Numbered from the stretch's first letter, positions 51,553 to 61,382 are shown. The stretch: DNA of 64,000 nt from Burkholderiales bacterium (GCA_003963075.1 RXJV01000036.1:81953-145952), one strand, 5' to 3'. Notes: generated by a model not told the origin, from the sequence alone. Translations and numbers: made by a program.

Positions 51553-52602
51553 TCAGGTCGCGTAGCCGCCGCTGGCCAGCGCCCAGCCGTCGGTGGCGTC
51601 GGCGTGGCGCTGCACATGCACCGGGCAGAGCTTCTTGGCCGCGGCGCGTTCCACCAGCGCCTCGGCCTGTTCGGGGTGCAGCTGAAGGGCGAAGCGTGCC
51701 CAGCGCTTCTGCACCAGCGGCAGCGCCCAGGCGTCTTCCAGCGCCCAGCGGATCTGGTGCGGCTCCTGCAGCTCGGCGGCCGCCAGCACGCGGGGGGCCA
51801 GGGCGAGCAGGAAGCGGTTGAAGTCGCTGCGCAGCGCGTCGGTGGGCAGCAGGGCTTCGAGCCGGCTCAGGCGCGCGCTCCAGCCCGGCGTGGCGAGCTG
51901 GCGCGTGACCAGGGCTTGCAGCGCCTGGATCGGGTTGAACAGGCGCAGCCGGTTGGGCGGCAGCACCAGCAGCGGTATGGCGGCGGCCTGCTCGTGGCTC
52001 AGCGGCGTGACGAAACTGGCCAGCACGGCCAGGCGCCGCCACTCGACTTCGGCCAGGCCGCCGATGCGGGTGATCGGGCCGGCGGCGCAGCTGTCGGCCA
52101 TGTCCTGCAGGGCCGGCAGGCCGTGCCGGCCCTTGGCCCGGTTGGCGCGCTGGCTCATCACCGCCAGGTTGCCGGCCGCATAGCCGGCGTCGTCGCGGAC
52201 GCGGTCGATGCTGCGGTTGTCGTCGCCCAGCTGCTCGCGCGTGATGGGGCAGTGCGTGGTGTCGAGCTGCGCGAGGTGGTGGGGCGTGAGCTGGATGTCC
52301 TCGAAGCTGCGGCCGCGCGTCCAGGCATGGGTGCGCAGCGCCAGCCAGAGCTCGACCGGCGGCGTGGCCGGCGTGCGCACCGGGCGGCCGCGGGTGGCCA
52401 TCCAGCCGCGCTGCAGCGGCGACTGCGGGTAGAGGTGGGCGATGGGCGGCGTGAGGCCGTGCAGCGCGTAGTCGCGGCCGAGGGCCAGGCCGACGCGCTC
52501 GTGGGCGCTGGCCTCGCGCGAGGCGGCGGGGGTGTCGTCCATGTCCAGGCTGAACTGAACGAGGGCGGGCTGGGCGGCGGCGGGGGTGAGAACAGCTTGC
52601 AT
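51553..52602 (-). CDS. Hypothetical protein with HNH-like segment
   Basis: CPITREQLGDDNRSIDRVRDDAGYAAGNLAVMSQRANRAKG resembles the (S/P)IDRIDNxxGYxxGNV...RAN core of HNH/treble-clef nucleases; divergent from the WYL gene. Confidence 0.65.
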   Translation of the reverse strand: MQAVLTPAAAQPALVQFSLDMDDTPAASREASAHERVGLALGRDYALHGLTPPIAHLYPQSPLQRGWMATRGRPVRTPATPPVELWLALRTHAWTRGRSFEDIQLTPHHLAQLDTTHCPITREQLGDDNRSIDRVRDDAGYAAGNLAVMSQRANRAKGRHGLPALQDMADSCAAGPITRIGGLAEVEWRRLAVLASFVTPLSHEQAAAIPLLVLPPNRLRLFNPIQALQALVTRQLATPGWSARLSRLEALLPTDALRSDFNRFLLALAPRVLAAAELQEPHQIRWALEDAWALPLVQKRWARFALQLHPEQAEALVERAAAKKLCPVHVQRHADATDGWALASGGYAT

Positions 52603-52699
52603 GTCGGGGCTCCGGGGTTGAGAGGCACGCCGAGAACTCGCGGGCCTTGTCTGCAGTCTGGGAGCCAGGTCGCTCATGAGATGATCCACCCCGAAAACA

Positions 52700-52715
52700 C
52701 TGTGAATATTTTCAG
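52700..52715. promoter_or_regulatory. Imperfect palindrome CTGTGAATATTTTCAG just before the WYL regulator start
   Basis: CTG-N2-AATATT-N2-CAG ending 1 nt before ATG 52717. Confidence 0.3.
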
Positions 52716-52716
52716 C

Positions 52717-53685
52717 ATGGACCGCACAGAGCGCTTCTACAAGATCGAGCAGCTGATCCGCTCCCGCGGCTGCGTGTCGTTCGCGGCATTGCTGGAGGCG
52801 CTGGAGGTGTCGCCCGCCACGCTCAAGCGCGACCTGGCCTATCTGCGCGAGCGGCTGGACGCACCGATCGAGTACGACGCCGCCGAGAATGGCTACCGCT
52901 TCGGCCAGCAGTGGCGCGGCGGCAAGCATGAGCTGCCCGGCGTGTGGTTCAACGAGGCCGAGCTGCATGCGCTGCTGACCATGCAGCAGATGCTGGCCGG
53001 GCTGGACGAGCAGGGTGTGGTCGGCCGCCACCTGCAGCCGATGTTCGACAAGATCACCGGCATGCTGGGCGTGGACGCCGCCGAGGCCGACGAGCTGCGC
53101 CGGCGCGTCAAGCTCATCGGCACCGCGCGGCGGCGCGTGGCCAGCGACAGCTTCGAGACGGTCGGCAGCGCGGTCGTCAAGCGCCGCCGGCTGGCGCTGC
53201 GCTACCGCAAGAAGCGCGGCGGCGAGCTCAGCGATCGCGAGGTCTCGCCCCAGCGCCTGGTGCACCACCGCCATGCCTGGTACCTCGACGCCTGGTGCCA
53301 CGCCAGTGACGGCTACCGCCGCTTCGCGCTGGACGGCATCGAGGCCGCCACGCTGCTGGACGCCGAGGCCAAGGCCGTGCCGCTGGCCGAGCTGGAAGCG
53401 GCGCTGGACCAGGGCTATGGCATCTTTGCCGGCGGCACGCCGCGCGAGGCCGAGCTGCTGTTCAGCGCCGCGACCGCGGCCTGGGTCTCGCGCGAGGAAT
53501 GGCATCCGGCCCAGCGCAGCGAGGTGCTGCCCGACGGCCGCTGGCGGTTGCGCCTGCCCTATGTCGACGACACCGAGCTGCTGATGGACCTGCTGCGCCA
53601 TGCCGGGCGGGTCGAAGTGCTGAGCCCGCCGGAGCTGCGCGAAGCCTATGCCGCGCGGCTGCGGCAGGCGGTGGCAGCGCTATAG
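52717..53685 (+). CDS. WYL-domain transcriptional regulator
   Basis: N-terminal wHTH (MDRTERFYKIEQLIRSRGCVSFAALLEALEVSPATLKRDLAYLR), WYL-like HAWYLDAWCHASDGYRRFALDGIEAA. Confidence 0.9.
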   Translation: MDRTERFYKIEQLIRSRGCVSFAALLEALEVSPATLKRDLAYLRERLDAPIEYDAAENGYRFGQQWRGGKHELPGVWFNEAELHALLTMQQMLAGLDEQGVVGRHLQPMFDKITGMLGVDAAEADELRRRVKLIGTARRRVASDSFETVGSAVVKRRRLALRYRKKRGGELSDREVSPQRLVHHRHAWYLDAWCHASDGYRRFALDGIEAATLLDAEAKAVPLAELEAALDQGYGIFAGGTPREAELLFSAATAAWVSREEWHPAQRSEVLPDGRWRLRLPYVDDTELLMDLLRHAGRVEVLSPPELREAYAARLRQAVAAL

Positions 53686-53777
53686 GGCAGCTTGGCATCG
53701 TTTGCGCCGCGTCATGCCGGCGCGGGGTCAATCGCGCTAGGCTTGCCGCATCTGCCCCAACGACCGAGGAGCCTGTG

Positions 53778-54086
53778 ATGAGCGACACCACTGCGGCCAA
53801 GGACAAGCTGGCCGCCGACTTCCGTGCCGTGATGGCCGACATCGATGCGCTGATGAGCGCCACCGGCCAGCAGGCCGACGGCGAGGCCAAGGCCCTGCGC
53901 GCCCGCATCCGCGAGCGGCTGGACGAGGCCAAGGAGAAGGTGCTCGATGCCCAGCACGAGGCCGTGCGCCGCGCCAAGGCGGCGGCCAGCGCCACCGACG
54001 ACTATGTGCACGACAACCCCTGGCAGGCCATCGGCATCGCCGCCGCAGTCGGCCTGGCGCTGGGCGTATTGATCGGCCGGCGTTGA
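53778..54086 (+). CDS. DUF883/ElaB-YqjD-like membrane protein
   Basis: Coiled coil then DDYVHDNPWQAIGIAAAVGLALGVLIGRR. Confidence 0.9.
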   Translation: MSDTTAAKDKLAADFRAVMADIDALMSATGQQADGEAKALRARIRERLDEAKEKVLDAQHEAVRRAKAAASATDDYVHDNPWQAIGIAAAVGLALGVLIGRR

Positions 54087-54088
54087 GC

Positions 54089-54469
54089 ATGCCGGACCGC
54101 GAGCCGGTCTCTGCGCCGCTGCGCCGGCTCGGCGCCTCGCTGCTGACCCTGGGCCGCATCCGGCTCGAGCTGCTGGCCATCGAGGTCCAGGAAGAGAAGG
54201 AGCGCATTGCCCAGCTGGTGCTCTGGGCCGTGCTGGCCGCGCTGCTGGCCGGGTTTGCGGTGCTGATGCTGCTGGTGCTGGCGGTGGTGGCGCTGTGGGA
54301 CCACCACCCGCTGCTGGCGCTCGGCGCCGCCAGTGGTGTGCTGCTCGTGGCGGCCGGGCTGGCCGTGCGGCGCCTTCAGGCCCTGGCCAAGCAGCCGGCC
54401 ACGCTGTTCCAGGCCAGCCTGGCCGAGCTGCGCGCCGATGCCGACACGCTGCAGCGCCGCGAACCATGA
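54089..54469 (+). CDS. YqjE-like / phage-holin-family membrane protein
   Basis: LGASLLTLGRIRLELLAIEVQEEKERI + two TM helices. Confidence 0.82.
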   Translation: MPDREPVSAPLRRLGASLLTLGRIRLELLAIEVQEEKERIAQLVLWAVLAALLAGFAVLMLLVLAVVALWDHHPLLALGAASGVLLVAAGLAVRRLQALAKQPATLFQASLAELRADADTLQRREP

Positions 54470-54780
54470 TTCCGCGCATCCCCGCCGACCCGGCCCACCG
54501 CGCCGAGCGCAAGCAGGACCTGCTGCTGGCGTCCACGCTGCTGCGCGGCCAGGCGGCTGCCGCGCTGGACGACCTCGGCGAGCGGGCCGATGTCTGGGGC
54601 CGGCGCTGGCAGTGGCTGCGGGCCCAATGGGACGACCCCTGGGTGCAGGCAGCCAGCCGTCTCGGCGCGGCATTCCTGGCCGGTCGTGGGCCGCGGCGGG
54701 GCCGCTGGACGCGCTGGCTGCGCTGGGGATGGGTGGCCTGGCGGGCCTGGCGGGCGGGGCGGGCGAGGCAACGGCGCTGA
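54466..54780 (+). CDS. YqjK-like hypothetical protein
   Basis: Overlaps previous gene by ATGA; MIPRIPADPAHRAERKQDLLLASTLLRGQ. Confidence 0.7.
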   Translation: MIPRIPADPAHRAERKQDLLLASTLLRGQAAAALDDLGERADVWGRRWQWLRAQWDDPWVQAASRLGAAFLAGRGPRRGRWTRWLRWGWVAWRAWRAGRARQRR

Positions 54781-54795
54781 GCGGCCGCCCCGGCA

Positions 54796-56937
54796 TCAGC
54801 GCGAGGGCTGCCCCAGCGGGGTGGCGGCGGAGCACAGCCGTTGCCAGCCCTCGAAGAGCAGGTCTTCAAAGCGGCGTGTGAACCCAGCGGCATCCATCAG
54901 GGCGCTCTGGCGCAGCAGCCGTCGGGCGTCGGCGCGGAAGCCGGCGATGGCGGACGGCATGGCCGCCAGGCCGGCGGCGGCGGCGACGAAGTCGGCCGGG
55001 CGCTGGGCCACCCAGTCCGGCCGGCCCAGGGCACCCAGGATGGACGCCCCCATGCGCGCCGCGGCACTGCGGCCCGCCAGCGTGATGACCGGGACGCCCG
55101 ACCACAGGGCCTCCAGCGTGGTGGTGGCGCCGTTGTAGGGGAAGCAGTCGAGGGCGATGTCGATGTCCCGGTACAGGGCCAGGTGGTGGGAAAGGTCGTC
55201 GCGGTGGGCTTCCAGTTGCAGGCGGGCGGTGCCGATGCCGAGGGCCGCAAAGCGCTGGACCACCTGCTCGCGCAGCCCGGGGTCCTGCAGCGCGCGGGTC
55301 TTGAGCATCAGCCGCGCGCCTGGCACCGCATGGAGCACCTCGGCCCAGAGCGCCAGCGTGGCCGGGCTCCATTTCGGGATGTTGTTGAAGCTGCCGAAGG
55401 TGATGAAGCCCTGGCTCAGGCAGGGCGGCTCGCCGACGGCCAGTTCGGTGTCCGGCCGGTAGCAGAACATGCTGGGCGCGCAGCGCAGCACCGCGTCGCC
55501 GGGCGCGCTGTCCGGGGGGTCGATCACCGCGTCGCTGATGCGGAAGTCGATGTTCGGGATGGCGCTGGCCGTCGGGTAGCCCAGGAAGGCGATCTGCAGC
55601 GGTGCCGCCCGCCAGGCCAGCACCTCGGGGCGACCGTGATGGGTCCAGCCGGACAGGTCGATGAGCACATCGATCTGATCGCTGCGGATGAGGCGCCACA
55701 GGGCCTCGTCGCTCAGGCCGGCGCAGGGCCGCCACTGCGCCACCCGGGCCTTCAGCCGCTCGGACACTTCGTCATGCACCCGGTGGTTGTGATAGGCCCA
55801 GACCTCGACGCGGGCGGGGTCGTGCCGAGCCCACAGCGACTCGATGAAATAGGCCACCGAGTGCCGGCGCAGGTCGCCCGACAGATAGCCCACCCGCAGC
55901 CGCTGTTTCGGCTGCGGCTGGCCGAGGGCAGGTGCCTCGCCGGTCGGTTGCGGTTTGAGCAGGGCGGCGGCCTTGGCATGGACAGCGGCGATCTGGGCCG
56001 GGTCGTCGTGCAGATAGAGGCTGCCGATCGCCAGCGTCGGGCCCGCCGCCGGATCGGGCGCCGGCAGATCCGCCGCGCGCGTCAGCAGCTCGAGGCCCTG
56101 CTGCTGCTCCAGCCGGTGCAGCAGCAGGCTGCCCAGTGCGCTGAGCAGTTCCGCGCTTTCAGGCCCGCGGGCCTGGGCGCGCCGGGCCCAGTCGAAGGCC
56201 TCGGCCTGGCGCCCGAGGTGCAGCAGGGTCAGGGCCACCCGGGTCAAGGCTGCAGCGCCGGCCTCGGGGTGGCTGGCAATCCATTGCAGCAGTGGCGCCA
56301 GCGTGCTCTCGTGCCGGTCGAGCTGGTGGTGCACGCCCACCCAGGCGTTCAGGATGGACTCGTCGTCGGGCGCCAGTGCCCGGGCCCGCTCGATGGCCGC
56401 GAGGGCCTGGGCCTCAAGGTCTGACGCTGTAGCGGCGTCGCCGCGCTCGCGGCTCAGCAGCGCCAGGCTGTTGGCTAGGTTGACATGGGCCACCGCGAGC
56501 CGGGGGTTGGCCTGCAGCGCGCGGCGCTGGGCCTGCACCGCCTCGTCGAGCCGGCCCGCCGCCTTCAGCGCGATGCCGAGGCTCACATGCGCCTCGGCCA
56601 GCGCCGGCGAGCGGGTCACCGCCTCGCGGTAGGCATCGATCGCGGCCTCCAGCCCACCGGCCAGTTTGTGGGCGCGGCCGAGCAGCATCCACAGGTCGGC
56701 CCGCTCCGCCGCGAGCGTGCAGGCGCGCTGTGCCTCCGCAACGGCCAGGGCTGCGTCGCCCAGCATCAGCGCACGCAGGGTCGTCAGCCGCGCCACCTCG
56801 GCGTCTGCCGGGGCCAGGGCCCGCGCGCGCTCCAGCACCTGCCCAGCATCCTGCCATGAGCGCCGTTCGAGCAGGCCCTGGGCCTGCAGCAGCAGCGCCC
56901 GCAAGGCCGGCGGGGCGGAAGGATGCGGCGCTGACAT
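54796..56937 (-). CDS. TPR plus GT41 (SPINDLY/O-GlcNAc-transferase-like) protein
   Basis: TPRs; LRVGYLSGDLRRHSVAYFIE, IDLSGWTHHGRPEVLAWRAAPLQIAFLGYPTASA, FGSFNNIPKWSPATLALWAEVL, CFPYNGATTTLEALWSGVPVITLAG. Confidence 0.9.
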   Translation of the reverse strand: MSAPHPSAPPALRALLLQAQGLLERRSWQDAGQVLERARALAPADAEVARLTTLRALMLGDAALAVAEAQRACTLAAERADLWMLLGRAHKLAGGLEAAIDAYREAVTRSPALAEAHVSLGIALKAAGRLDEAVQAQRRALQANPRLAVAHVNLANSLALLSRERGDAATASDLEAQALAAIERARALAPDDESILNAWVGVHHQLDRHESTLAPLLQWIASHPEAGAAALTRVALTLLHLGRQAEAFDWARRAQARGPESAELLSALGSLLLHRLEQQQGLELLTRAADLPAPDPAAGPTLAIGSLYLHDDPAQIAAVHAKAAALLKPQPTGEAPALGQPQPKQRLRVGYLSGDLRRHSVAYFIESLWARHDPARVEVWAYHNHRVHDEVSERLKARVAQWRPCAGLSDEALWRLIRSDQIDVLIDLSGWTHHGRPEVLAWRAAPLQIAFLGYPTASAIPNIDFRISDAVIDPPDSAPGDAVLRCAPSMFCYRPDTELAVGEPPCLSQGFITFGSFNNIPKWSPATLALWAEVLHAVPGARLMLKTRALQDPGLREQVVQRFAALGIGTARLQLEAHRDDLSHHLALYRDIDIALDCFPYNGATTTLEALWSGVPVITLAGRSAAARMGASILGALGRPDWVAQRPADFVAAAAGLAAMPSAIAGFRADARRLLRQSALMDAAGFTRRFEDLLFEGWQRLCSAATPLGQPSR

Positions 56938-57057
56938 GGCGTGCAGACGAGGAGCTGGGGGACGAGGCGGTTGTCGGGGCGCGGATTGTGCGCATCCTCG
57001 GTGACAGTCCGGCGTCGCCCGCTCAGGCACCGGGCGCCGAGCGCTGGCCTGGCGGAC

Positions 57058-57639
57058 TCAGGCCTCGGCGTCCAGCCGCTTCATCCGCTCGCTCTGCCAG
57101 TAGACGTCGTCACCGCCCAGGCCGTCGAGGTTGGCGCGGTTGAGCACGCGGGCCAGCACGAAGAGCAGGTCGGACAGTCGGTTCAGGTACTGGCGCGGCG
57201 CGGCGTGGATCGTTTCGGTGGCGGCCAGCGTGATGACGGCGCGCTCGGCGCGGCGGGCCACGGTGCGGCAGACATGCGCGAGGGCCGCGCTGCGGCTGCC
57301 GGCCGGCAGGATGAATTCCTTGAGCCGCGGCAAGGCCGCGTTGTAGTGCTCCAGCGCCTCGTCCAGCCGCAGCACCGCGGCGTCCTTCAGCAACTGCCCG
57401 CCGGGCCAGGAGAGTTCGCCGCCGAGGTTGAACAGCTCGTGCTGGATGGTGATCAGCAGCTCGCGGACATCATCGGGCAGTGGCTCGGCGAGCAGCACGC
57501 CAAGGTTGGAATTGAGCTCGTCGACATCGCCCATGGCCTGCACGCGCAGGTGGTCCTTGGGCACGCGGCTGCCATCGGAGAGGCCGGTGGTGCCGTCGTC
57601 GCCGGTGCGGGTGGCGATCTGGGAGAGGCGGTTGCCCAT
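57058..57639 (-). CDS. Cob(I)yrinic acid a,c-diamide adenosyltransferase, PduO type
   Basis: IATRTGDDGTTGLSDGSRVPKDHLRVQAMGDVDELNSNLG; CRTVARRAERAV; YLNRLSDLLFVLARV. Confidence 0.93.
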   Translation of the reverse strand: MGNRLSQIATRTGDDGTTGLSDGSRVPKDHLRVQAMGDVDELNSNLGVLLAEPLPDDVRELLITIQHELFNLGGELSWPGGQLLKDAAVLRLDEALEHYNAALPRLKEFILPAGSRSAALAHVCRTVARRAERAVITLAATETIHAAPRQYLNRLSDLLFVLARVLNRANLDGLGGDDVYWQSERMKRLDAEA

Positions 57640-57676
57640 GTGGCGGTCAGCAAGGGTGGTGAGACCGCCATTGTCC

Positions 57677-57910
57677 TCAGTGCCGGCGTCCGCTGCGGTG
57701 GAACGGCGGCTTGGCCGGCGGCGCCGCGTGGGGATGCAGGCCGGGGTTCTCCGGCAACTGCTCGACCAGAGGCCCGCCCGCTGGGGGCTCACGCCCGGCC
57801 ACGGGCTGGCCCATCAGCTCGCGCCAGCGCGCCACCAGCACATCAAAGCGCAGGGCACCGAGCGCGATCAGCGCGACGGCCAGGATCAGCAGCAGCCAGG
57901 TCAGGCTCAT
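57677..57910 (-). CDS. Small single-TM hypothetical protein
   Basis: MSLTWLLLILAVALIALGALRFDVLVARWRELMG... Confidence 0.6.
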   Translation of the reverse strand: MSLTWLLLILAVALIALGALRFDVLVARWRELMGQPVAGREPPAGGPLVEQLPENPGLHPHAAPPAKPPFHRSGRRH

Positions 57911-58001
57911 GGCGGAACTCCGATGTGGGATGGCTCCGATGCTGGCACCACGGGCAGGGCGCTGCAACACAATCCGCTGATCTGGATCAGGAGACGTGCC
58001 G

Positions 58002-59411
58002 ATGAACGCGCCCGCCCACCCCGCCGCGATCGCGCCGCCGCTGCCGGCGGACCTGTTGGCCGCCCTGCGCACCGGGTTCGGTGCACGCTGCTCGACCGCG
58101 CCGGCGGTGTGCGAACAGCATGGCCGCGATGAATCCGTCTTCGATGTGCCGCCGCCGCAGGCCGTCGTGTTCGCCGAGAGCGAGGGCGAGGTGGCGCAGG
58201 TCATCACGCTGTGCGCCCGGCACCGCGTGCCGGTCATCCCGTTTGGTGCGGGCTCGTCGCTGGAGGGCCACCTGCTGGCCGTGCGCGGCGGCATCAGCCT
58301 GGATGTGTCGCGCATGGCCGAGGTGCTGCGCATCGACGCCGAGGACCTCACCGTGACCGTGCAGCCGGGCGTGACCCGCAAGCAGCTCAACGAGGCCTTG
58401 AAGCACGAGGGCCTGTTCTTCCCGATCGACCCCGGTGCCGATGCGTCGCTTGGCGGCATGGCCGCCACGCGCGCCAGCGGCACGAACGCGGTGCGCTACG
58501 GCACGATGCGCGAGAACGTGCTCGGGCTGCGCTTCGTCAACGCGGCGGGCGAGGTGGTGCGCGCCGGTTCGCGGGCCAAGAAGAGCAGCGCCGGCTACGA
58601 CCTGACGCGGCTGCTGGTGGGCAGCGAGGGCACGCTGGGCGTCATCACCGAGCTGACCCTGAAGGTGCACCCGCTGCCCGAGGCGGTGTCGGCCGCGGTG
58701 TGCTTCTTCCCGAGCATCGATGCGGCCGTGCGCACGGCCATGCAGATCATCCAGATCGGCGTGCCGATCGCGCGCTGCGAGCTGCTGGATGCGAACGCGA
58801 TCCGGGCCGTCAACGCGCACGACCGGCTCGGCCTGAAGGAAGCGCCGATGCTGCTGATGGAGTTCCACGGCAGCGAGGCCGGCGTGGCCGAGCAGGCGGC
58901 CGTGGTGCAGGCGGTGGCGGGAGACCATGGCGGCGAGGCCTTCGAGTGGGCCACCACGCCCGAGGCCCGCACCCGGCTGTGGACGGCGCGCCACCACGCC
59001 TATCTGTCGGGCCTGCAGATGCGCCCGGGCTGCCGCGCGGTCACGACCGACACCTGCGTGCCGATCTCGCGGCTGGCCGAGAACATCAACGCGTCCGTTG
59101 CCGAGGTCGAGTCCGCCGGCCTGCCCTATTTCATCGTCGGCCACGTGGGCGACGGCAACTTCCACATGGCCTATCTGCTCGACCCGGCCCGGCCCGAGGA
59201 GCTGGCCACTGCCGAGCGCCTGAGCGCCCAGATGGTCGCCCGCGCGATTGCGCTGGAGGGCACCTGCACCGGCGAGCATGGCATCGGGCTGCACAAGCAG
59301 GGCTTTTTGCTCGACGAGACCGGCGCCGAGGCGGTGGCAATGATGCGGGCGGTGAAGCAGGCGATGGACCCGCTGGGGATCCTGAACCCGGGCAAGGTGT
59401 TCGCCCTCTGA
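58002..59411 (+). CDS. FAD-binding oxidase (D-lactate dehydrogenase/glycolate oxidase GlcD-like)
   Basis: PFGAGSSLEGH, GADASLGGMAATRASGTNAVRYGTMRENV, GEHGIGLHKQGFL, DPLGILNPGKVF. Confidence 0.92.
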   Translation: MNAPAHPAAIAPPLPADLLAALRTGFGARCSTAPAVCEQHGRDESVFDVPPPQAVVFAESEGEVAQVITLCARHRVPVIPFGAGSSLEGHLLAVRGGISLDVSRMAEVLRIDAEDLTVTVQPGVTRKQLNEALKHEGLFFPIDPGADASLGGMAATRASGTNAVRYGTMRENVLGLRFVNAAGEVVRAGSRAKKSSAGYDLTRLLVGSEGTLGVITELTLKVHPLPEAVSAAVCFFPSIDAAVRTAMQIIQIGVPIARCELLDANAIRAVNAHDRLGLKEAPMLLMEFHGSEAGVAEQAAVVQAVAGDHGGEAFEWATTPEARTRLWTARHHAYLSGLQMRPGCRAVTTDTCVPISRLAENINASVAEVESAGLPYFIVGHVGDGNFHMAYLLDPARPEELATAERLSAQMVARAIALEGTCTGEHGIGLHKQGFLLDETGAEAVAMMRAVKQAMDPLGILNPGKVFAL

Positions 59412-59478
59412 CCATCGCGGGGCGTGCCTCCATAAAACGAACGGTGTCGTGAGCAGGCCGGCTCCCTACACTGCGCCG

Positions 59479-60912
59479 ATGGACACCGCCACCTCCCCAT
59501 CCGTCGGCGCCCTGCGCCAGTTCGACGACCTGCCCGGCCCGCGGGGCCTGCCGGTGTTCGGCAACCTGCTACAGATCGATTCGACCCGGGTGCACCAGCA
59601 GGTGGAGGCCTGGTGCGAGGCCTTCGGGCCGGTGTTCAAACTGAGACTGGGCAAGCGGCGTGTCGTCGTCGTGGGCGACCACGAGCTGATCACGGCCGTG
59701 CTGCGCGACCGTCCGGACGGCTTCCGGCGCACGCAGCGCCTGGAGGAAGTGGGCCGCGAGATGGGCCTGGTGGGCGGGTTGTTCTCGGTCAATGGCGAGG
59801 TCTGGAAGCGGCAGCGCCGGATGGTCATGGCCGGGTTCGACCCGGTCCATGTCAAGCGCTACTACCCGGCCCTGCTGCGCGTGGCCGAGCGGCTGGTGGG
59901 GCGTTGGCAGCGCGCCGCGCGCCAGGACCGCCGCATCGAGCTGCAGGCCGACCTGATGCGCTTCACGGTGGATGCGGTCGCGGGCCTGGCCTTCGGCGAG
60001 GACGTCAACACCCTGCAGTCCGACGAGGACGTGATCCAGCAGCACCTCAACCGCATCTTCCCGATGCTGTTCAAGCGCATGTTTTCGCCGCTGCCGACCT
60101 GGCGCTGGTGGCCCCGGGGCGAGGACCGCGCGCTGGCGCACAGCGTGGCCGCGATCGATGTCGCGGTGCAGGGCTTCATCGCCCAGGCGCGGGCGCGTCT
60201 GAGCGCCGACCCGGGCCTGCGCAGCGCGCCGGGCAATCTGCTGGAGGCCATGCTGGTGGCTGCTGACGAACCCGGCAGCGGCATCGACGATGCCCAGGTG
60301 GCCGGCAATGTGCTGACGATGCTGCTGGCCGGCGAGGACACCACGGCCAATACCCTGGCCTGGATGATCTGGCTGCTGTCGCGCCACCCCGAGGCGCTGG
60401 CGCAGGCGCGGGCCGAGGTGGACCGCGTGCTGGGTGACGCCGCGCTGCCGGACCTGGCCCAGCTCGGCCAGCTGGACTTTGTCGAGGCCTGTGCCCACGA
60501 GACGATGCGGCTGCGGCCGGTCGCGCCGATCAACACCATGCAGGCGGTGCACGATACCCGGGTCGGCGATGTGGCGGTGCCGGCCGGCACGCTGGTGATG
60601 GGCGTGATGCGTCATGACGCCGTCAGCGAGCGCCACCTGCCCGGCGCCGCGGCCTTCGACCCGCAGCGCTGGCTGGGCGATGCCAAGCAGGCCGGTGTGG
60701 CCAAACGCCTGTCCATGCCCTTCGGCGCGGGGCCGCGGATCTGCCCCGGGCGCTACCTGGCGCTGATGGAGATCAAGCTGGCCATGGCCGCGTTGCTGCG
60801 GCACTTCGACATCGCGGCCGTGGACACGCCCGACGGCCAGGCGCCGCGCGAGCATCTGCAGCTGGCGATGGGGCCGGTGGGCCTGTCGATGCGCCTGCGC
60901 CTGCGGGCCTGA
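59479..60912 (+). CDS. Cytochrome P450
   Basis: AGEDTTANTL, ETMRLRP, heme motif FGAGPRICPGRYLA. Confidence 0.94.
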   Translation: MDTATSPSVGALRQFDDLPGPRGLPVFGNLLQIDSTRVHQQVEAWCEAFGPVFKLRLGKRRVVVVGDHELITAVLRDRPDGFRRTQRLEEVGREMGLVGGLFSVNGEVWKRQRRMVMAGFDPVHVKRYYPALLRVAERLVGRWQRAARQDRRIELQADLMRFTVDAVAGLAFGEDVNTLQSDEDVIQQHLNRIFPMLFKRMFSPLPTWRWWPRGEDRALAHSVAAIDVAVQGFIAQARARLSADPGLRSAPGNLLEAMLVAADEPGSGIDDAQVAGNVLTMLLAGEDTTANTLAWMIWLLSRHPEALAQARAEVDRVLGDAALPDLAQLGQLDFVEACAHETMRLRPVAPINTMQAVHDTRVGDVAVPAGTLVMGVMRHDAVSERHLPGAAAFDPQRWLGDAKQAGVAKRLSMPFGAGPRICPGRYLALMEIKLAMAALLRHFDIAAVDTPDGQAPREHLQLAMGPVGLSMRLRLRA

Positions 60913-60983
60913 AGTGCGGCGGCCCGTGGCGCGCCGGGATTGCCCACAATGCGCAGATCCCAACAGCCTCAGCGGAGACGCGC

Positions 60984-61382
60984 TTGTTCAACCACATCAT
61001 CGTCGGCACGAACGACATCGAGCGCAGCAAGCGCTTCTACGACGCGGTGCTGGCCGTGCTGGGCGCGCCCGAAGGCGTGCGCAACACCGCGGCCACCGGC
61101 CATCAGCGGGTGTTCTACCGCCATGCCGGCAACAGCTTCGGCATCAGCCAGCCGATCAACGACGAGCCGGCCTGCCATGCCAACGGCGGCACCATCGGCT
61201 TCAAATGCGAATCGGCGGAACAGGTCAAGACCTTCCACGATGTGGCGGTCGCGCATGGCGGCAGCTCCATCGAAGAACCGCCGGGCCTGCGCGAAGGCGC
61301 GCTGGGGGCCATGCACCTGAGCTATGTGCGCGACCCGGATGGCAACAAGCTCTGCGCGATCTGGCGCGTGCCCAAGGCCTGA
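60984..61382 (+). CDS. VOC-family protein
   Basis: FNHIIVGTNDIERSKRFYDAVLAVLG...LSYVRDPDGNKLCAIW; TTG start. Confidence 0.87.
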   Translation: MFNHIIVGTNDIERSKRFYDAVLAVLGAPEGVRNTAATGHQRVFYRHAGNSFGISQPINDEPACHANGGTIGFKCESAEQVKTFHDVAVAHGGSSIEEPPGLREGALGAMHLSYVRDPDGNKLCAIWRVPKA

